Positions 33,731-42,494 of a stretch of 56,716 bases of DNA are shown here, in pieces. Within the stretch, counting starts at the first letter, position 1. Every line of letters begins with the position of its first letter. The DNA is from an uncultured Bacteroidales bacterium (GTDB lineage Bacteria; Bacteroidota; Bacteroidia; Bacteroidales; P3), in contig ONGA01000014.1 of NCBI GenBank assembly GCA_900317285.1, positions 1 through 56,716 on the forward strand, given 5' to 3'. Under the pieces are notes generated by a model. The model was not told the origin of the DNA. It ran no database searches and worked only from the letters and a program-made list of their open reading frames with translations. The position numbers were made by a program, and so were the translations under genes.

Positions 33731-34673
33731 AATTCAACCTATTATCTTTTAATACTTTCATTATTCTTTCTCCAACGGCACGTGCCACTGGGGGGGGGAA
33801 AGCGTTGCCTATCATACGACAGGCTTTTGTCTTTTTGTCGCCAAAACTCCAGTCGTCAGGGAAACCCTGTATACGGGCAATCATTCTCGGCGTAAGCCGT
33901 GGCATTCCGACAAAATCTTTAGCAGGGGGCTCGTCGGCGACACCCTTGCCGTCTATACCTAATTCTGCCCATGCCATACGCGCTCTTGTCGGACCCAAGT
34001 CTGCCCCGCCATGTTTTTTGCTCCCTCCTACAATAGTGGGTGCTATCTTATTGGCTTTCTTTTGCCATTCTTCGGCACCTTCCCATCCTTCCTTTGCCAT
34101 GAGGTCATATAATGTCTCTCCCACAGTGCGAGTATCATTCTTTCTAGGGAACGGAAACACAAAAGTGTCTTTCAATGTATTTTTTACACCAATAATAATA
34201 ACCCTCGGTCTTAACTGGGGAACACCATAATCAGAAGCATTTAGTAGTTGAATATGAGTAACATACCCCAATTTCATAAGCGCAACCAAGATAGAATATC
34301 TGTACTGGTCGAATGTTGACGACATCAAACCTCGCACATTCTCTATCATTACCATTTTGGGTTGTATTTCGCCTACAAGCCGTAACATTTCGGGAAACAG
34401 GTCGCGTTCGTCCTTATTTCCTAACTGCTTGCCGGCCACGCTGAACGGAGGACATGGCACCCCTCCGGACAGTAGGTCTATTTTCTCCCGATACGGCTTC
34501 CCATCAAAGTGGTGTACATCCTTGCAGATGACATTCCACTCTGGCCGGTTTCGACGCAAGCAATCACAGTACTCCTGCTCATATTCTACTAATGCTACAT
34601 GCTCAAATCCAGCCTGCTCCAAACCCAAGGCTTGACCTCCTGCGCCTGCACAAATTTCGAGAGACTTATACAT
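33672..34673 (-). CDS. DNA cytosine-5 methyltransferase (type II)
   Basis: The 333-residue enzyme has the m5C motifs in order: AGAGGQALGLEQAGF (I, AdoMet), VPCPPFSVAGKQ (IV, catalytic cysteine), MIENVRGLM (VI), QLRPRVIIIG (VIII) and GNAFPPPVARAVGE (X). It protects host DNA from the paired NgoMIV-type nuclease. The genes are tandem with a 59-bp overlap, methylase first, which delays the nuclease relative to protection. No separate controller protein gene is seen. The region is AT-rich relative to flanking genes. Confidence 0.94.
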   Translation of the reverse strand: MYKSLEICAGAGGQALGLEQAGFEHVALVEYEQEYCDCLRRNRPEWNVICKDVHHFDGKPYREKIDLLSGGVPCPPFSVAGKQLGNKDERDLFPEMLRLVGEIQPKMVMIENVRGLMSSTFDQYRYSILVALMKLGYVTHIQLLNASDYGVPQLRPRVIIIGVKNTLKDTFVFPFPRKNDTRTVGETLYDLMAKEGWEGAEEWQKKANKIAPTIVGGSKKHGGADLGPTRARMAWAELGIDGKGVADEPPAKDFVGMPRLTPRMIARIQGFPDDWSFGDKKTKACRMIGNAFPPPVARAVGERIMKVLKDNRLNYGFVDYQGKETVSREVAFA

Positions 34674-34675
34674 TT

Positions 34676-35122
34676 CTATTTCTTCAATTTGAAGACGTAT
34701 TGGCGTGAATTCTGGTCGACGGCGAAGAGTTCGTCGCCGTGACGGGTGACGGTGACGGCCAACGTGTTCTCGTCCCAGTCATGGATGGTACCCGTGCCGC
34801 GGTCACCGCGCATGGTGACATGCCCCCACACGCGCCCCTGGGCACCGTCGGTCTCCACGTAGATGGTTTCCGCCTTGCCCTTGGCTTTGGTCGGCGAGAC
34901 AGCGGCCTTCGGTGTCGGCTGCTTCGCCTTTTTTTCGAAATAGCTTTCTTGGGGAGCAACTTTTTCCACGTGGCTTTCCTCGGAAACAAACTCTAGTTGG
35001 ACGGTATCCGTAAATCCTTCGATGACAATTTGCGGAGCCTCCTCAACTGGGGCCTCTTTCTGTTTGCAACCCACTATCATCAGACAGGCAACGGCAGGCA
35101 AAAACAATGCTAACTTTTTCAT
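34676..35122 (-). CDS. Lipoprotein, unknown
   Basis: The 148-residue protein has a lipoprotein signal ending IVGC (cysteine at residue 19). A long charged, proline-rich linker (about 20-80) leads to a small beta domain (RVWGHVTMRGDRGTGTIHDWDENTLAVTVTRHGDELFAVD) that might be an SH3-like or OB-like fold. No family is recognised. It lies 2 bp upstream of the methyltransferase and 13 bp after the nuclease gene. Confidence 0.72.
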   Translation of the reverse strand: MKKLALFLPAVACLMIVGCKQKEAPVEEAPQIVIEGFTDTVQLEFVSEESHVEKVAPQESYFEKKAKQPTPKAAVSPTKAKGKAETIYVETDGAQGRVWGHVTMRGDRGTGTIHDWDENTLAVTVTRHGDELFAVDQNSRQYVFKLKK

Positions 35123-35135
35123 ATATTGTTATTTT

Positions 35136-35912
35136 TCATTTCCATACATTCCAATCATACCCTCTCTCGACTTCTTCGTCAAGCTGAGGGAAAAGGTTTC
35201 TTCCAATCACCGACTCCACGCTGTCGACGCTGACAGCGTAATGACGCGGAGAATATGTTTGCGGCTCATTATCCATCAGAAACGCAACAGTTTGGAAATT
35301 ACCATTTACACTGATAGCCAATGCTTTGAAAAAAGCATCGGGCACCTGAACCCCACCTGTTCCAATTGACCCATGTCGGTGTTCATTGAAGATTGGACCG
35401 CACACCACATACACGCTGCCCCTGCGAAGGGCAACATGGCGTGCCAGTTCCTCAATCTTGCGCCATGCACTGGAATTCATCGTATGTTCCTGAGGGCAGA
35501 TATTGGTAAAGAAGCAACTCTCTTTCAACGCCGTAGCCGACCATTTCATATCGGCTCTCGGTGCCATGTGTCCCTTGTCCCAGCCCGATTTCGAATAGTC
35601 CTCTCGGGAGGCCTTGGGGTCGACAACATCCGGGTCACGGCTGAAAGACACCTTCCCCTCCTGGGTTCCGTTCACCTCCTCCGCCGTGAGCTCCCACGCC
35701 ACCCAGTCGGGACAAAGCGTCGCGTGGTTGTAGGAGGCTGTATAGCCCGTATGGACAACAATGTCTTCCCCGGAATCGTATTCAGGAATTTCCAAACCCT
35801 CCGGCAGCTCTTTCGGGGTATGATAAGGGGTAAAACCGCAGGCGAAAAACAACGCCATTGCCGTCATTATCAGCGGCAAACAACAAATTTTGTATTTCCG
35901 GAGAATCGCCAT
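35136..35912 (-). CDS. DNA/RNA non-specific endonuclease, lipoprotein
   Basis: The 258-residue protein has a lipoprotein-like signal (ALFFACG) and a betabetaalpha-metal nuclease domain. SGWDKGHMAPRADM carries the DxGH motif (histidine as general base), and the following ESCFFTNICPQEHTMNSSAW supplies the metal-binding asparagine. It should degrade nucleic acids outside the cytoplasm, for nutrition or defence. ATG at 35912 follows a -7 box at 35935-35942. The small lipoprotein gene follows 13 bp later. Confidence 0.93.
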   Translation of the reverse strand: MAILRKYKICCLPLIMTAMALFFACGFTPYHTPKELPEGLEIPEYDSGEDIVVHTGYTASYNHATLCPDWVAWELTAEEVNGTQEGKVSFSRDPDVVDPKASREDYSKSGWDKGHMAPRADMKWSATALKESCFFTNICPQEHTMNSSAWRKIEELARHVALRRGSVYVVCGPIFNEHRHGSIGTGGVQVPDAFFKALAISVNGNFQTVAFLMDNEPQTYSPRHYAVSVDSVESVIGRNLFPQLDEEVERGYDWNVWK

Positions 35913-35934
35913 GCAGTCCTATTGTATCGGACTG

Positions 35935-35942
35935 CAAAAATA
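35935..35942 (-). promoter_or_regulatory. -7 box for the nuclease gene
   Basis: TATTTTTG on the minus strand lies 23 bp before the nuclease ATG, between the nuclease and the beta-CASP gene. The transcript likely continues into the lipoprotein and perhaps the restriction-modification genes. Confidence 0.55.
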
Positions 35943-35999
35943 CGACTTTTTTTATATACAAATTACAAAAACTTATCAACAACCCCGCTTATATTGCTC

Positions 36000-37400
36000 T
36001 CAAAGCTCGACCTCGTCACGGAATGCGGGCACAGAAATATGTTTCCAACCCAATTCTGAAAGGGTCTCCTTGAAGTGCATCTGGGTCTCCTCCTCACCAT
36101 GGACGATAAAGAGCCCCTTGAGCTTCTTTTTATCCTGACAACCAATATAGTTAATCATCTCCGAATAGTCACCGTGACCCGACAGGGAATCTATCCTCCG
36201 CAACTCGGCACGGACGGCATGGAGGTGTCCAAAGATGCTCACCGTCTTATCCCCTCTCATGATATGGGCACCAAGCGTCTTGGGTTCACAGTAACCCACA
36301 CATAGTATGGTTGTTGCAGGATTCTCAATATGGTTGGCAAGGTGATGTTTCACTCGACCGGCTTCCATCATGCCGCTGGCAGAAATGATAACGCACGGTT
36401 TATGTCTAACATTCAACATTTTACTTTCAGCAACCGACTGAATATAGTGCAGGCGGTCGAAGCCGAAGGGGTCGGGGTCCGTCTTGCAATACTCGACAAT
36501 GTCGTCGTTGAAGCACTCGCTATGGAGGCGCATAATATTTGTAGCCGAGACACTTAGCGGACTGTCAACGAACACGTCGATATCCGGCAGCAACTTGGCA
36601 TTTTCCAGTCGGTCAAGGGCGTATATGATTTCCTGCGCACGCCCGATGGCAAAGCTGGGGATGATGAGTTTGCCCTTCTTTTTCGTGCAGGTGTCGAGCA
36701 CAGCCATAAGCAGCTCTTGCTCAGCCGATTCCAAACTTTCATGCAGTCTGTCGCCATAAGTGCTTTCCATGATGAGGTAATCCACCTGCGGGAACGGCTC
36801 CGGATCCTTGAGTATCTGCTTGTTATAGCGTCCGATATCGCCCGTGAAGCCAAGGCGGATTTTGCGGCGTCCCTCCTTGATTTCCAGCACAGTGCAGCTG
36901 GAACCCAGGATATGACCCGCGTCGAAGAACTCCACCATCACCTCTCCCTCGATGTTAAACTTCTTGTGGTACGGCACGCTGATGAAGCAACTCATGCAAG
37001 CCTGGGCATCCTGCTCGTCATATATAGGTTCCACAGGGTCAAGACCTTGCGCCTTACGCTTCTTGTTAAAAGTCTGGGTATCCTGCTCCTGTATGCGACC
37101 GGCGTCGGCCAACATGATGGCGCACAGGTCACGGGTGGCCGGTGTGCAAAGCACCGTGCCGCGGAACCCCAGTTTATAGATGTAGGGAATTAGGCCCGAA
37201 TGGTCGATATGTGCATGGGAAAGAATAAGATAGTCGATCTCCGAGGGGTCAAATCCCAAGTCGCGGTTCATGGCGTCGGTCTCAAGTCCCTTGCCCTGAT
37301 ACATGCCACAGTCGAGCAATATTTTCAGTCCACTTTTGGTGGTAAGCAGATGTTTGCTGCCGGTAACCTCGCGGGCAGCACCCATAAATTGCAGTTTCAT
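36000..37400 (-). CDS. Metallo-beta-lactamase-fold beta-CASP RNA/exonuclease-type protein
   Basis: The 466-residue protein has the MBL motif HAHIDHSG near residue 61, metal ligands in GHILGSS and GFTGDIGR, and the beta-CASP motifs including STYGDR, SASGMM and SIFGHLHAVRAELRRIDSLSGHGDYSEM. This is the YSH1/CPSF-like bacterial group, predicted to act on RNA in the cytoplasm. ATG at 37400 (MKLQFMGAAREVTGSKHLL) is the family start. It is 19 bp after the LRR gene. Confidence 0.93.
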   Translation of the reverse strand: MKLQFMGAAREVTGSKHLLTTKSGLKILLDCGMYQGKGLETDAMNRDLGFDPSEIDYLILSHAHIDHSGLIPYIYKLGFRGTVLCTPATRDLCAIMLADAGRIQEQDTQTFNKKRKAQGLDPVEPIYDEQDAQACMSCFISVPYHKKFNIEGEVMVEFFDAGHILGSSCTVLEIKEGRRKIRLGFTGDIGRYNKQILKDPEPFPQVDYLIMESTYGDRLHESLESAEQELLMAVLDTCTKKKGKLIIPSFAIGRAQEIIYALDRLENAKLLPDIDVFVDSPLSVSATNIMRLHSECFNDDIVEYCKTDPDPFGFDRLHYIQSVAESKMLNVRHKPCVIISASGMMEAGRVKHHLANHIENPATTILCVGYCEPKTLGAHIMRGDKTVSIFGHLHAVRAELRRIDSLSGHGDYSEMINYIGCQDKKKLKGLFIVHGEEETQMHFKETLSELGWKHISVPAFRDEVEL

Positions 37401-37419
37401 ATCATTAAATATTTTGTTA

Positions 37420-38778
37420 TCAGTCGATTACAATCTTCTTGGCGGGTCCGTCACCCAACTGCACCAGATAGACACCTGCCGAGGGAAGCATCAGCGAAGT
37501 ATCTAACGATGTGGTTGTCAATGATAAAATCCGTCTTCCCTGGGCATCAAACACCCGCAGGCACTCACCCACCCTGCTACTGATTTTCAGGTATTTGCCA
37601 TCGACACTGGCATGCCAGTCCAGGGTGCTTGGCATTTGGATGCCCAAATTACTGAATGTAGCCATATAAACATCATGTTCCATGACAGTTACGGTTCTTG
37701 GATTGTCGGTATTGCCATCAGTCCACGAAGCAAAACGATAGCCTTCGAGCGGCAAAGCGCAAATCTCCACCGTGGTACCGGCCGGGAGCATGGCGCTACC
37801 CACCCCGATTCCAGCGTTTCTATCCGCCGAAAGAACCTGTAAGCCAAACATTTCCGGCGATACAGTATCATGCACTACTACCGGCACACGTACCGTGTCG
37901 TGCACATGCAGAATTGCCACCGTGGTGTCATGCACCGTATTGGTGACAGTGTCGTGCACACCCACCGTAACATTCATGGTATCATGCACTTTCTCAAAAA
38001 ACATGCCCTTCAGCACCCGGTCCTCGGTCACCGTCAAGGCACGCGGGTTCACCGTGTCGCCGTCGCTCCAGCAGGCGAAGAAACAACCTTCGGCGGCATT
38101 GGCCTGCAACGCGACAAGGGTTCCCGGAGCGTAAGAGCCACCGCCCAGCACCGTGCCACGCAGCGGGTTGTTGGGCAGTGCGGTAATTGTAAATTCCTCG
38201 GCATCAGTCTCTACCGAGCCGAAATTAGACCATGGGGCGGTCGTCGAATAAGTCTGATAGGAGACGTATGGCACATGCAGCGTAATGTTCGCAGTGAGAG
38301 CCCCATAGAATGAGTTGGATGTTGCCGGAGGCGTCAAAGCATCAATCCAGATGTCTGTCAACGCGTCGCAATAGCCAATAGCCTGGCTACCAATGGAAAG
38401 CAACGTCGACGGCAGCCGCAGTTCCGTCATGCCGGAGCAGTAATAGAACGCACTGTTTCCGATGGTCGTAACACCCTCGGGCACAGTCAACGAAGTGATA
38501 CCTTGACAATCATAAAGTGCATAACGGCCGATTTCCACCACCGTGTAGTCGCGTCCGTCATGCTGCACGGTAGACGGAATCACCATACTCCCAGTAGGTT
38601 GCGAATAGCCGACCCATCCATTCGAGGGCACTCCCGAAGTATTGGGATACACCAATTTGGCACCCCCGTCCACAGTGTCGAAATAAAGCGTGTTGCCTCC
38701 GGGCAGCGACACCTGGAAATCAAAGGCCCACACCAGGGAGGGTAGCAGTAAAGCGATTGTCAGCAGTAATTTTTTCAT
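37420..38778 (-). CDS. BspA-like LRR surface protein with HDTV linker and sorting-type C-terminus
   Basis: The 452-residue secreted protein has a signal peptide (LLLTIALLLPSLVWA). LRR_5 repeats follow (VVEIGRYALYDCQGITSLTVPEGV, TTIGNSAFYYC, LLSIGSQAIGYC). Then there are two InlB-like beta repeats (YAPGTLVALQANAAEGCFFACWSDG and the related EGYRFASWTDG), separated by a low-complexity stretch of VHDTV units. The end, RVFDAQGRRI...AGVYLVQLGDGPAKKIVID, resembles a type IX secretion sorting domain. It is likely surface-bound or released. ATG at 38778 starts the signal peptide; the frame upstream of it is not supported. Confidence 0.85.
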   Translation of the reverse strand: MKKLLLTIALLLPSLVWAFDFQVSLPGGNTLYFDTVDGGAKLVYPNTSGVPSNGWVGYSQPTGSMVIPSTVQHDGRDYTVVEIGRYALYDCQGITSLTVPEGVTTIGNSAFYYCSGMTELRLPSTLLSIGSQAIGYCDALTDIWIDALTPPATSNSFYGALTANITLHVPYVSYQTYSTTAPWSNFGSVETDAEEFTITALPNNPLRGTVLGGGSYAPGTLVALQANAAEGCFFACWSDGDTVNPRALTVTEDRVLKGMFFEKVHDTMNVTVGVHDTVTNTVHDTTVAILHVHDTVRVPVVVHDTVSPEMFGLQVLSADRNAGIGVGSAMLPAGTTVEICALPLEGYRFASWTDGNTDNPRTVTVMEHDVYMATFSNLGIQMPSTLDWHASVDGKYLKISSRVGECLRVFDAQGRRILSLTTTSLDTSLMLPSAGVYLVQLGDGPAKKIVID

Positions 38779-38829
38779 ACCCCCATAACGGCACTCCCCC
38801 ATTTTTATTGTGCAAAAAATCCGCAAAAA

Positions 38830-38955
38830 CCCCTGACATAGGAGAATCATAGACGCATCATATACGCATCATAGTAGAATGATAGGAGAACCGATATAGA
38901 ATGGTAGTTAAATGGTAGTACAACCATAGGACATTTCCGACCCCGACATAGGAGC
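38830..38955 (+). repeat. Dispersed intergenic repeat, copy C (diverged, longer)
   Basis: This copy, about 126 bp, begins CCCCTGACATAGGAGAATC and ends CCGACATAGGAGCCCC. The three 11-bp units lie at 38842-38874. It has an extra ATGGTAGTTAA/ATGGTAGTAC duplication compared with copies A and B. It is in the divergent gap between the LRR gene and yidC, again upstream of a plus-strand promoter. Confidence 0.85.
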
Positions 38956-39026
38956 CCCCTCCGCCCGTTTTGGGTAAAAACGCCTTATTTTGGGTAAAAT
39001 CATTCCCTCCGATAAAAAAAAGTTCG

Positions 39027-39034
39027 TATATTTG
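39027..39034 (+). promoter_or_regulatory. yidC -7 box
   Basis: TATATTTG lies 77 bp before the yidC ATG, the same distance as the pfkA box from its start. It is downstream of repeat copy C. No good -33 match is seen. Confidence 0.65.
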
Positions 39035-39110
39035 CAAATTCTTCCGCGTAGGCGAGTTACGTTTAACACTCTGTATAACAAAGAATAAATTAAGGAATAA
39101 ATATAAAGAC

Positions 39111-41072
39111 ATGGATAAAAAATCAATCATCGGACTAATTCTTATCTTCGGCATCTTTGTCGGCTACATGTGGTGGGTGAGCCCCTCGAAAGAGGAAATG
39201 GCGGAACGGCAGCGGGTGCACGACTCCCTGGTGCAGGTGTACAACGACTCCGTGCGCGTCGCCGACTCCCTCGCCGCCCTCCAGGCCTCCAGCGACTCCC
39301 TCGCCGCCTCCGGCGACAGCAGCGCCCTCCAGGAGCAGAAAGCCGACCTCGGCATCTTCAACGCCGCCGCCCAGGGCGAGAGCAGCCTCATCGCCATCTC
39401 CAACGAGCGCATGAGCATCCAGCTCAACACCCAAGGCGCCATGGTCAACCAAGTCATGCTGAAGGACTACCTCACCTACGACAGCAACGACCTGATAATC
39501 ATCACCCCCGCGGACGACAACATGAACCTCGTCTTCTCGACCGAGGACAACCGCGTCATCAACACCAAAGACCTGGTATTCAAGCCCTACATCGGCAGCA
39601 CACCCTGGAACGGTGAAGCCCTCAGCGTGGAAGGCGACGACTCCGTGTGCGTCAACATGCGCGCCGAAGTGAAGGACAGCCTGGCCGACGGATACCTCGA
39701 ATTCGCCTACACCGTCCACGGCAACAGCTACGAAGTCGACTTCAACATCACCTTCAACGGCCTCTCCAAGGTCGTCCGCAACACCAACTACCTCGACCTC
39801 GTCTGGAAAAACCGCATGAACCGCCAGGAGAAAGTCTCCTCCAGCGACCGCGGCAAAGGCACACGCAACAGCGACCGCGAACGCTTCTACTCCAGCATCT
39901 ACCACAAGTCGCCCTCCGAGAAGAGCGTCGACCACCTCAGCACCGGCCGCGACGACAAAGACCAGGTGAAAACCAACCTCGAATGGATCGCCTTCAAGCA
40001 GCAGTACTTCGCAGCCATCCTCAACGCCAACGGCACCCCCTTCCAGAACGCCGACCTTGAAGTCAGCACCGACAAGAGCGACACCGCCCGCAACTACCTC
40101 ACCGACATGAAGGCCACCATCGGCCTCCCCTACTCCCCCGCCAACCAGACACTCCGCTTGGGCTTCTACTTCGGTCCCACCAAGTACCGCGACCTCAGCG
40201 CCATGGACCGCGGCTACGAGAAAATGCTGCCCCTCGGCTGGACCGTCATCTCCAAGAGCGTCAGCCGCTGGCTCATCATCCCGACATTCAACCTCTTCGA
40301 GAACTTCATCCTCAACTATGGCATCATCGTCATCGTCTTCACCCTCCTGCTGCGCCTCGTGCTCTTCCCCCTCACCTTCAAGAGCTACCAAGGCTCCGCC
40401 ATCATGCGCATCCTGAAGCCCGAGATGGACGCCCTCAACAAGAAGTTCCCGCAGCCCGAACAGGCCATGCAGAAACAGCAGCAGATGATGGCCCTCCAGA
40501 AGAAGGCCGGCTACAGCCCCATGGCGGGATGCCTGCCGATACTGCTGCAGATGCCCGTGTGGACAGCCATGTTCATGTTCTACCCCATCGCCATCGAGCT
40601 CCGCCAGAAACCCTTCCTCTGGTGCGACGACCTCTCCACCTACGACTCCATCCTCGACTTCGGATTCAACATCCCCCTCTACGGCGACCACGTCTCCCTC
40701 TTCTGCCTGCTGATGTTCGTCGTGCAGTTCTTCTACACCTGGTACACCATGAAGAGCCAGCAGATGCAGGCCTCCATGCCCGGTATGAAATACATGATGT
40801 ACTTCATGCCCTTCATGCTCCTCTTCATCTTCAACAGCCAGTCGGCAGCCCTCTGCCTCTACCAGTTCATCTCCATCAGCTTCACCATGGTGTCGATGAT
40901 CCTCATCCGCCGCTTCACCAGCGAGAAGAAGGTCCGCGCCCGCATGGAAGCCTACGACCGCAAGCACGCCGCTGGCAAAGGAAAGCCCGCCAAGAAGAGC
41001 AAATTCGCCAAACGCCTCGAGGAAATGCAGAAAATGGCGGAACAAATGCAAAAAGAAAAAAACAAACGATAA
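39111..41072 (+). CDS. yidC: Membrane protein insertase YidC
   Basis: YidC inserts and folds inner-membrane proteins, alone or with SecYEG. The 653-residue form has an N-terminal anchor (IIGLILIFGIFVGYMWWV), the large periplasmic beta-supersandwich domain (about 90-360) and the five-segment C-terminal core (FILNYGIIVIVFTLLLRLVLFPLTF, YSPMAGCLPILLQMPVWTAMF, PGMKYMMYFMPFMLLFIFN). The C-terminal tail is lysine-rich, as expected for ribosome contact. ATG at 39111 is the family start. nhaD follows 36 bp later on the same strand. Confidence 0.96.
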   Translation: MDKKSIIGLILIFGIFVGYMWWVSPSKEEMAERQRVHDSLVQVYNDSVRVADSLAALQASSDSLAASGDSSALQEQKADLGIFNAAAQGESSLIAISNERMSIQLNTQGAMVNQVMLKDYLTYDSNDLIIITPADDNMNLVFSTEDNRVINTKDLVFKPYIGSTPWNGEALSVEGDDSVCVNMRAEVKDSLADGYLEFAYTVHGNSYEVDFNITFNGLSKVVRNTNYLDLVWKNRMNRQEKVSSSDRGKGTRNSDRERFYSSIYHKSPSEKSVDHLSTGRDDKDQVKTNLEWIAFKQQYFAAILNANGTPFQNADLEVSTDKSDTARNYLTDMKATIGLPYSPANQTLRLGFYFGPTKYRDLSAMDRGYEKMLPLGWTVISKSVSRWLIIPTFNLFENFILNYGIIVIVFTLLLRLVLFPLTFKSYQGSAIMRILKPEMDALNKKFPQPEQAMQKQQQMMALQKKAGYSPMAGCLPILLQMPVWTAMFMFYPIAIELRQKPFLWCDDLSTYDSILDFGFNIPLYGDHVSLFCLLMFVVQFFYTWYTMKSQQMQASMPGMKYMMYFMPFMLLFIFNSQSAALCLYQFISISFTMVSMILIRRFTSEKKVRARMEAYDRKHAAGKGKPAKKSKFAKRLEEMQKMAEQMQKEKNKR

Positions 41073-41108
41073 AATAACAATAACAATTAATCCAAAAAAA
41101 ACACAATC

Positions 41109-42491
41109 ATGGTAGTAGCACTTGTTACCATATTCATTATCGGATACTTCTTCATCGCAATGGAGCATCCGTTTAAAATCAACAAAACCGCCACAGCGCT
41201 GACCCTCGGTACCTTCCTGTGGACCTTCTTCGTCTTCTGCGAGCAGTCCTTCGTGGGCAGCGCAGCCACCTCCAGCGACCTCGCCCTCATCGCCAAAGAC
41301 GGATGGCACGGATTCATCGGCGACCACCTCATCGAGAACCTCGGCGAGACCGCAGAGATCGTCTTCTTCCTCCTCGGTGCCATGACCATCGTCACCCTGA
41401 TTGAAGACTACCAGGGCTTCCGCGTCATCACCGACAAGATCACCACCACCGACAAGAAGAAACTCCTCTGGGTCATCTCCATCCTCACCTTCTTCCTCTC
41501 CGCACTGCTCGACAACATGACCACCGCCATCGTCATGATTGCCCTCCTCCGCAAACTCATCGCCGACCAGAAAGAGCGGTGGCTCTATGCCGGTATGGTC
41601 ATCCTCGCCGCCAACGCTGGCGGTGCCTGGAGCCCCATCGGCGACGTCACCACCATCATGCTCTGGATTGGCGGACAGGTGACCACCGTCAACATCATCG
41701 TCAAAACCATCATTGCCTCCCTGGTCTGCATGGTCGTCCCCGTCCTCATCGTCGGCCCCATGCTCAAAGGCGACATCGAGCGTCCCGCCGAGAGCAACAG
41801 CGGTGTCGAAGTACCCGTGCGTCTGCGCAAGCTCATCCTCTTCATGGGTATCGGCGCCCTCATCTTCGTCCCCATCTTCAAGACCATCACCCATCTGCCC
41901 CCCTACCTCGGCATGCTCTTCGGCCTCGCCATCCTTTGGATGACCACCGAAATCATCAGCCGCAAGTATGAGAAATCCGGCCACAAGCTGCCCACCGCAG
42001 TCTCCACTCTCGAGCACATCGACACTCCCACCATCCTCTTCTTCCTCGGCATCCTCATGGCCGTGAGCTGTCTCAAGGTCGCCGGCATCCTCGGAACCCT
42101 CGCCACCGGCCTCAACAGCGCCTTCGGCACCGAAGCCCCCGGCTTCTTCTTCATCGACCTCATCATCGGCGTCCTCTCGTCGGTGGTCGACAACGTGCCC
42201 CTCGTCGCAGCCTCCATGGGTATGTACCCGCTCGGCGACGGCGCCATCTTCGACGTCAACCATCCCTTCTGGGAGTTCCTCGCCTACTGCGCCGGCACCG
42301 GCGGATCGCTCCTCATCATCGGCTCTGCCGCTGGCGTCGCCGTCATGGGCATGGAAAAAATCGACTTCATCTGGTACCTCAAGAAGATCTCCTGGCTCGC
42401 ACTCGCCGGCTACATCGCCGGTGCATTGGTGTTCATGCTCATGGACGTCACCCTCTTCGAGGAAATCGAATGGCTGAGAAACCTGGCATAA
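41109..42491 (+). CDS. nhaD: NhaD-type Na+/H+ antiporter (arsenite-permease superfamily)
   Basis: The 460-residue membrane protein has about 12-13 segments. NhaD-like motifs include FVGSAATSSDLALIAKDGWHGFI, the charged SALLDNMTTAIVM (DNMT motif) and GGAWSPIGDVTTIMLW. In the second half GVLSSVVDNVPLVAASMGMY repeats the DN-x-P pattern of the ion-transport superfamily. It would exchange Na+ (or Li+) for H+ across the inner membrane. It begins 36 bp after yidC and is followed within 3 bp by the unknown gene at 42495, suggesting one transcript. Confidence 0.92.
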   Translation: MVVALVTIFIIGYFFIAMEHPFKINKTATALTLGTFLWTFFVFCEQSFVGSAATSSDLALIAKDGWHGFIGDHLIENLGETAEIVFFLLGAMTIVTLIEDYQGFRVITDKITTTDKKKLLWVISILTFFLSALLDNMTTAIVMIALLRKLIADQKERWLYAGMVILAANAGGAWSPIGDVTTIMLWIGGQVTTVNIIVKTIIASLVCMVVPVLIVGPMLKGDIERPAESNSGVEVPVRLRKLILFMGIGALIFVPIFKTITHLPPYLGMLFGLAILWMTTEIISRKYEKSGHKLPTAVSTLEHIDTPTILFFLGILMAVSCLKVAGILGTLATGLNSAFGTEAPGFFFIDLIIGVLSSVVDNVPLVAASMGMYPLGDGAIFDVNHPFWEFLAYCAGTGGSLLIIGSAAGVAVMGMEKIDFIWYLKKISWLALAGYIAGALVFMLMDVTLFEEIEWLRNLA

Positions 42492-42494
42492 GAC

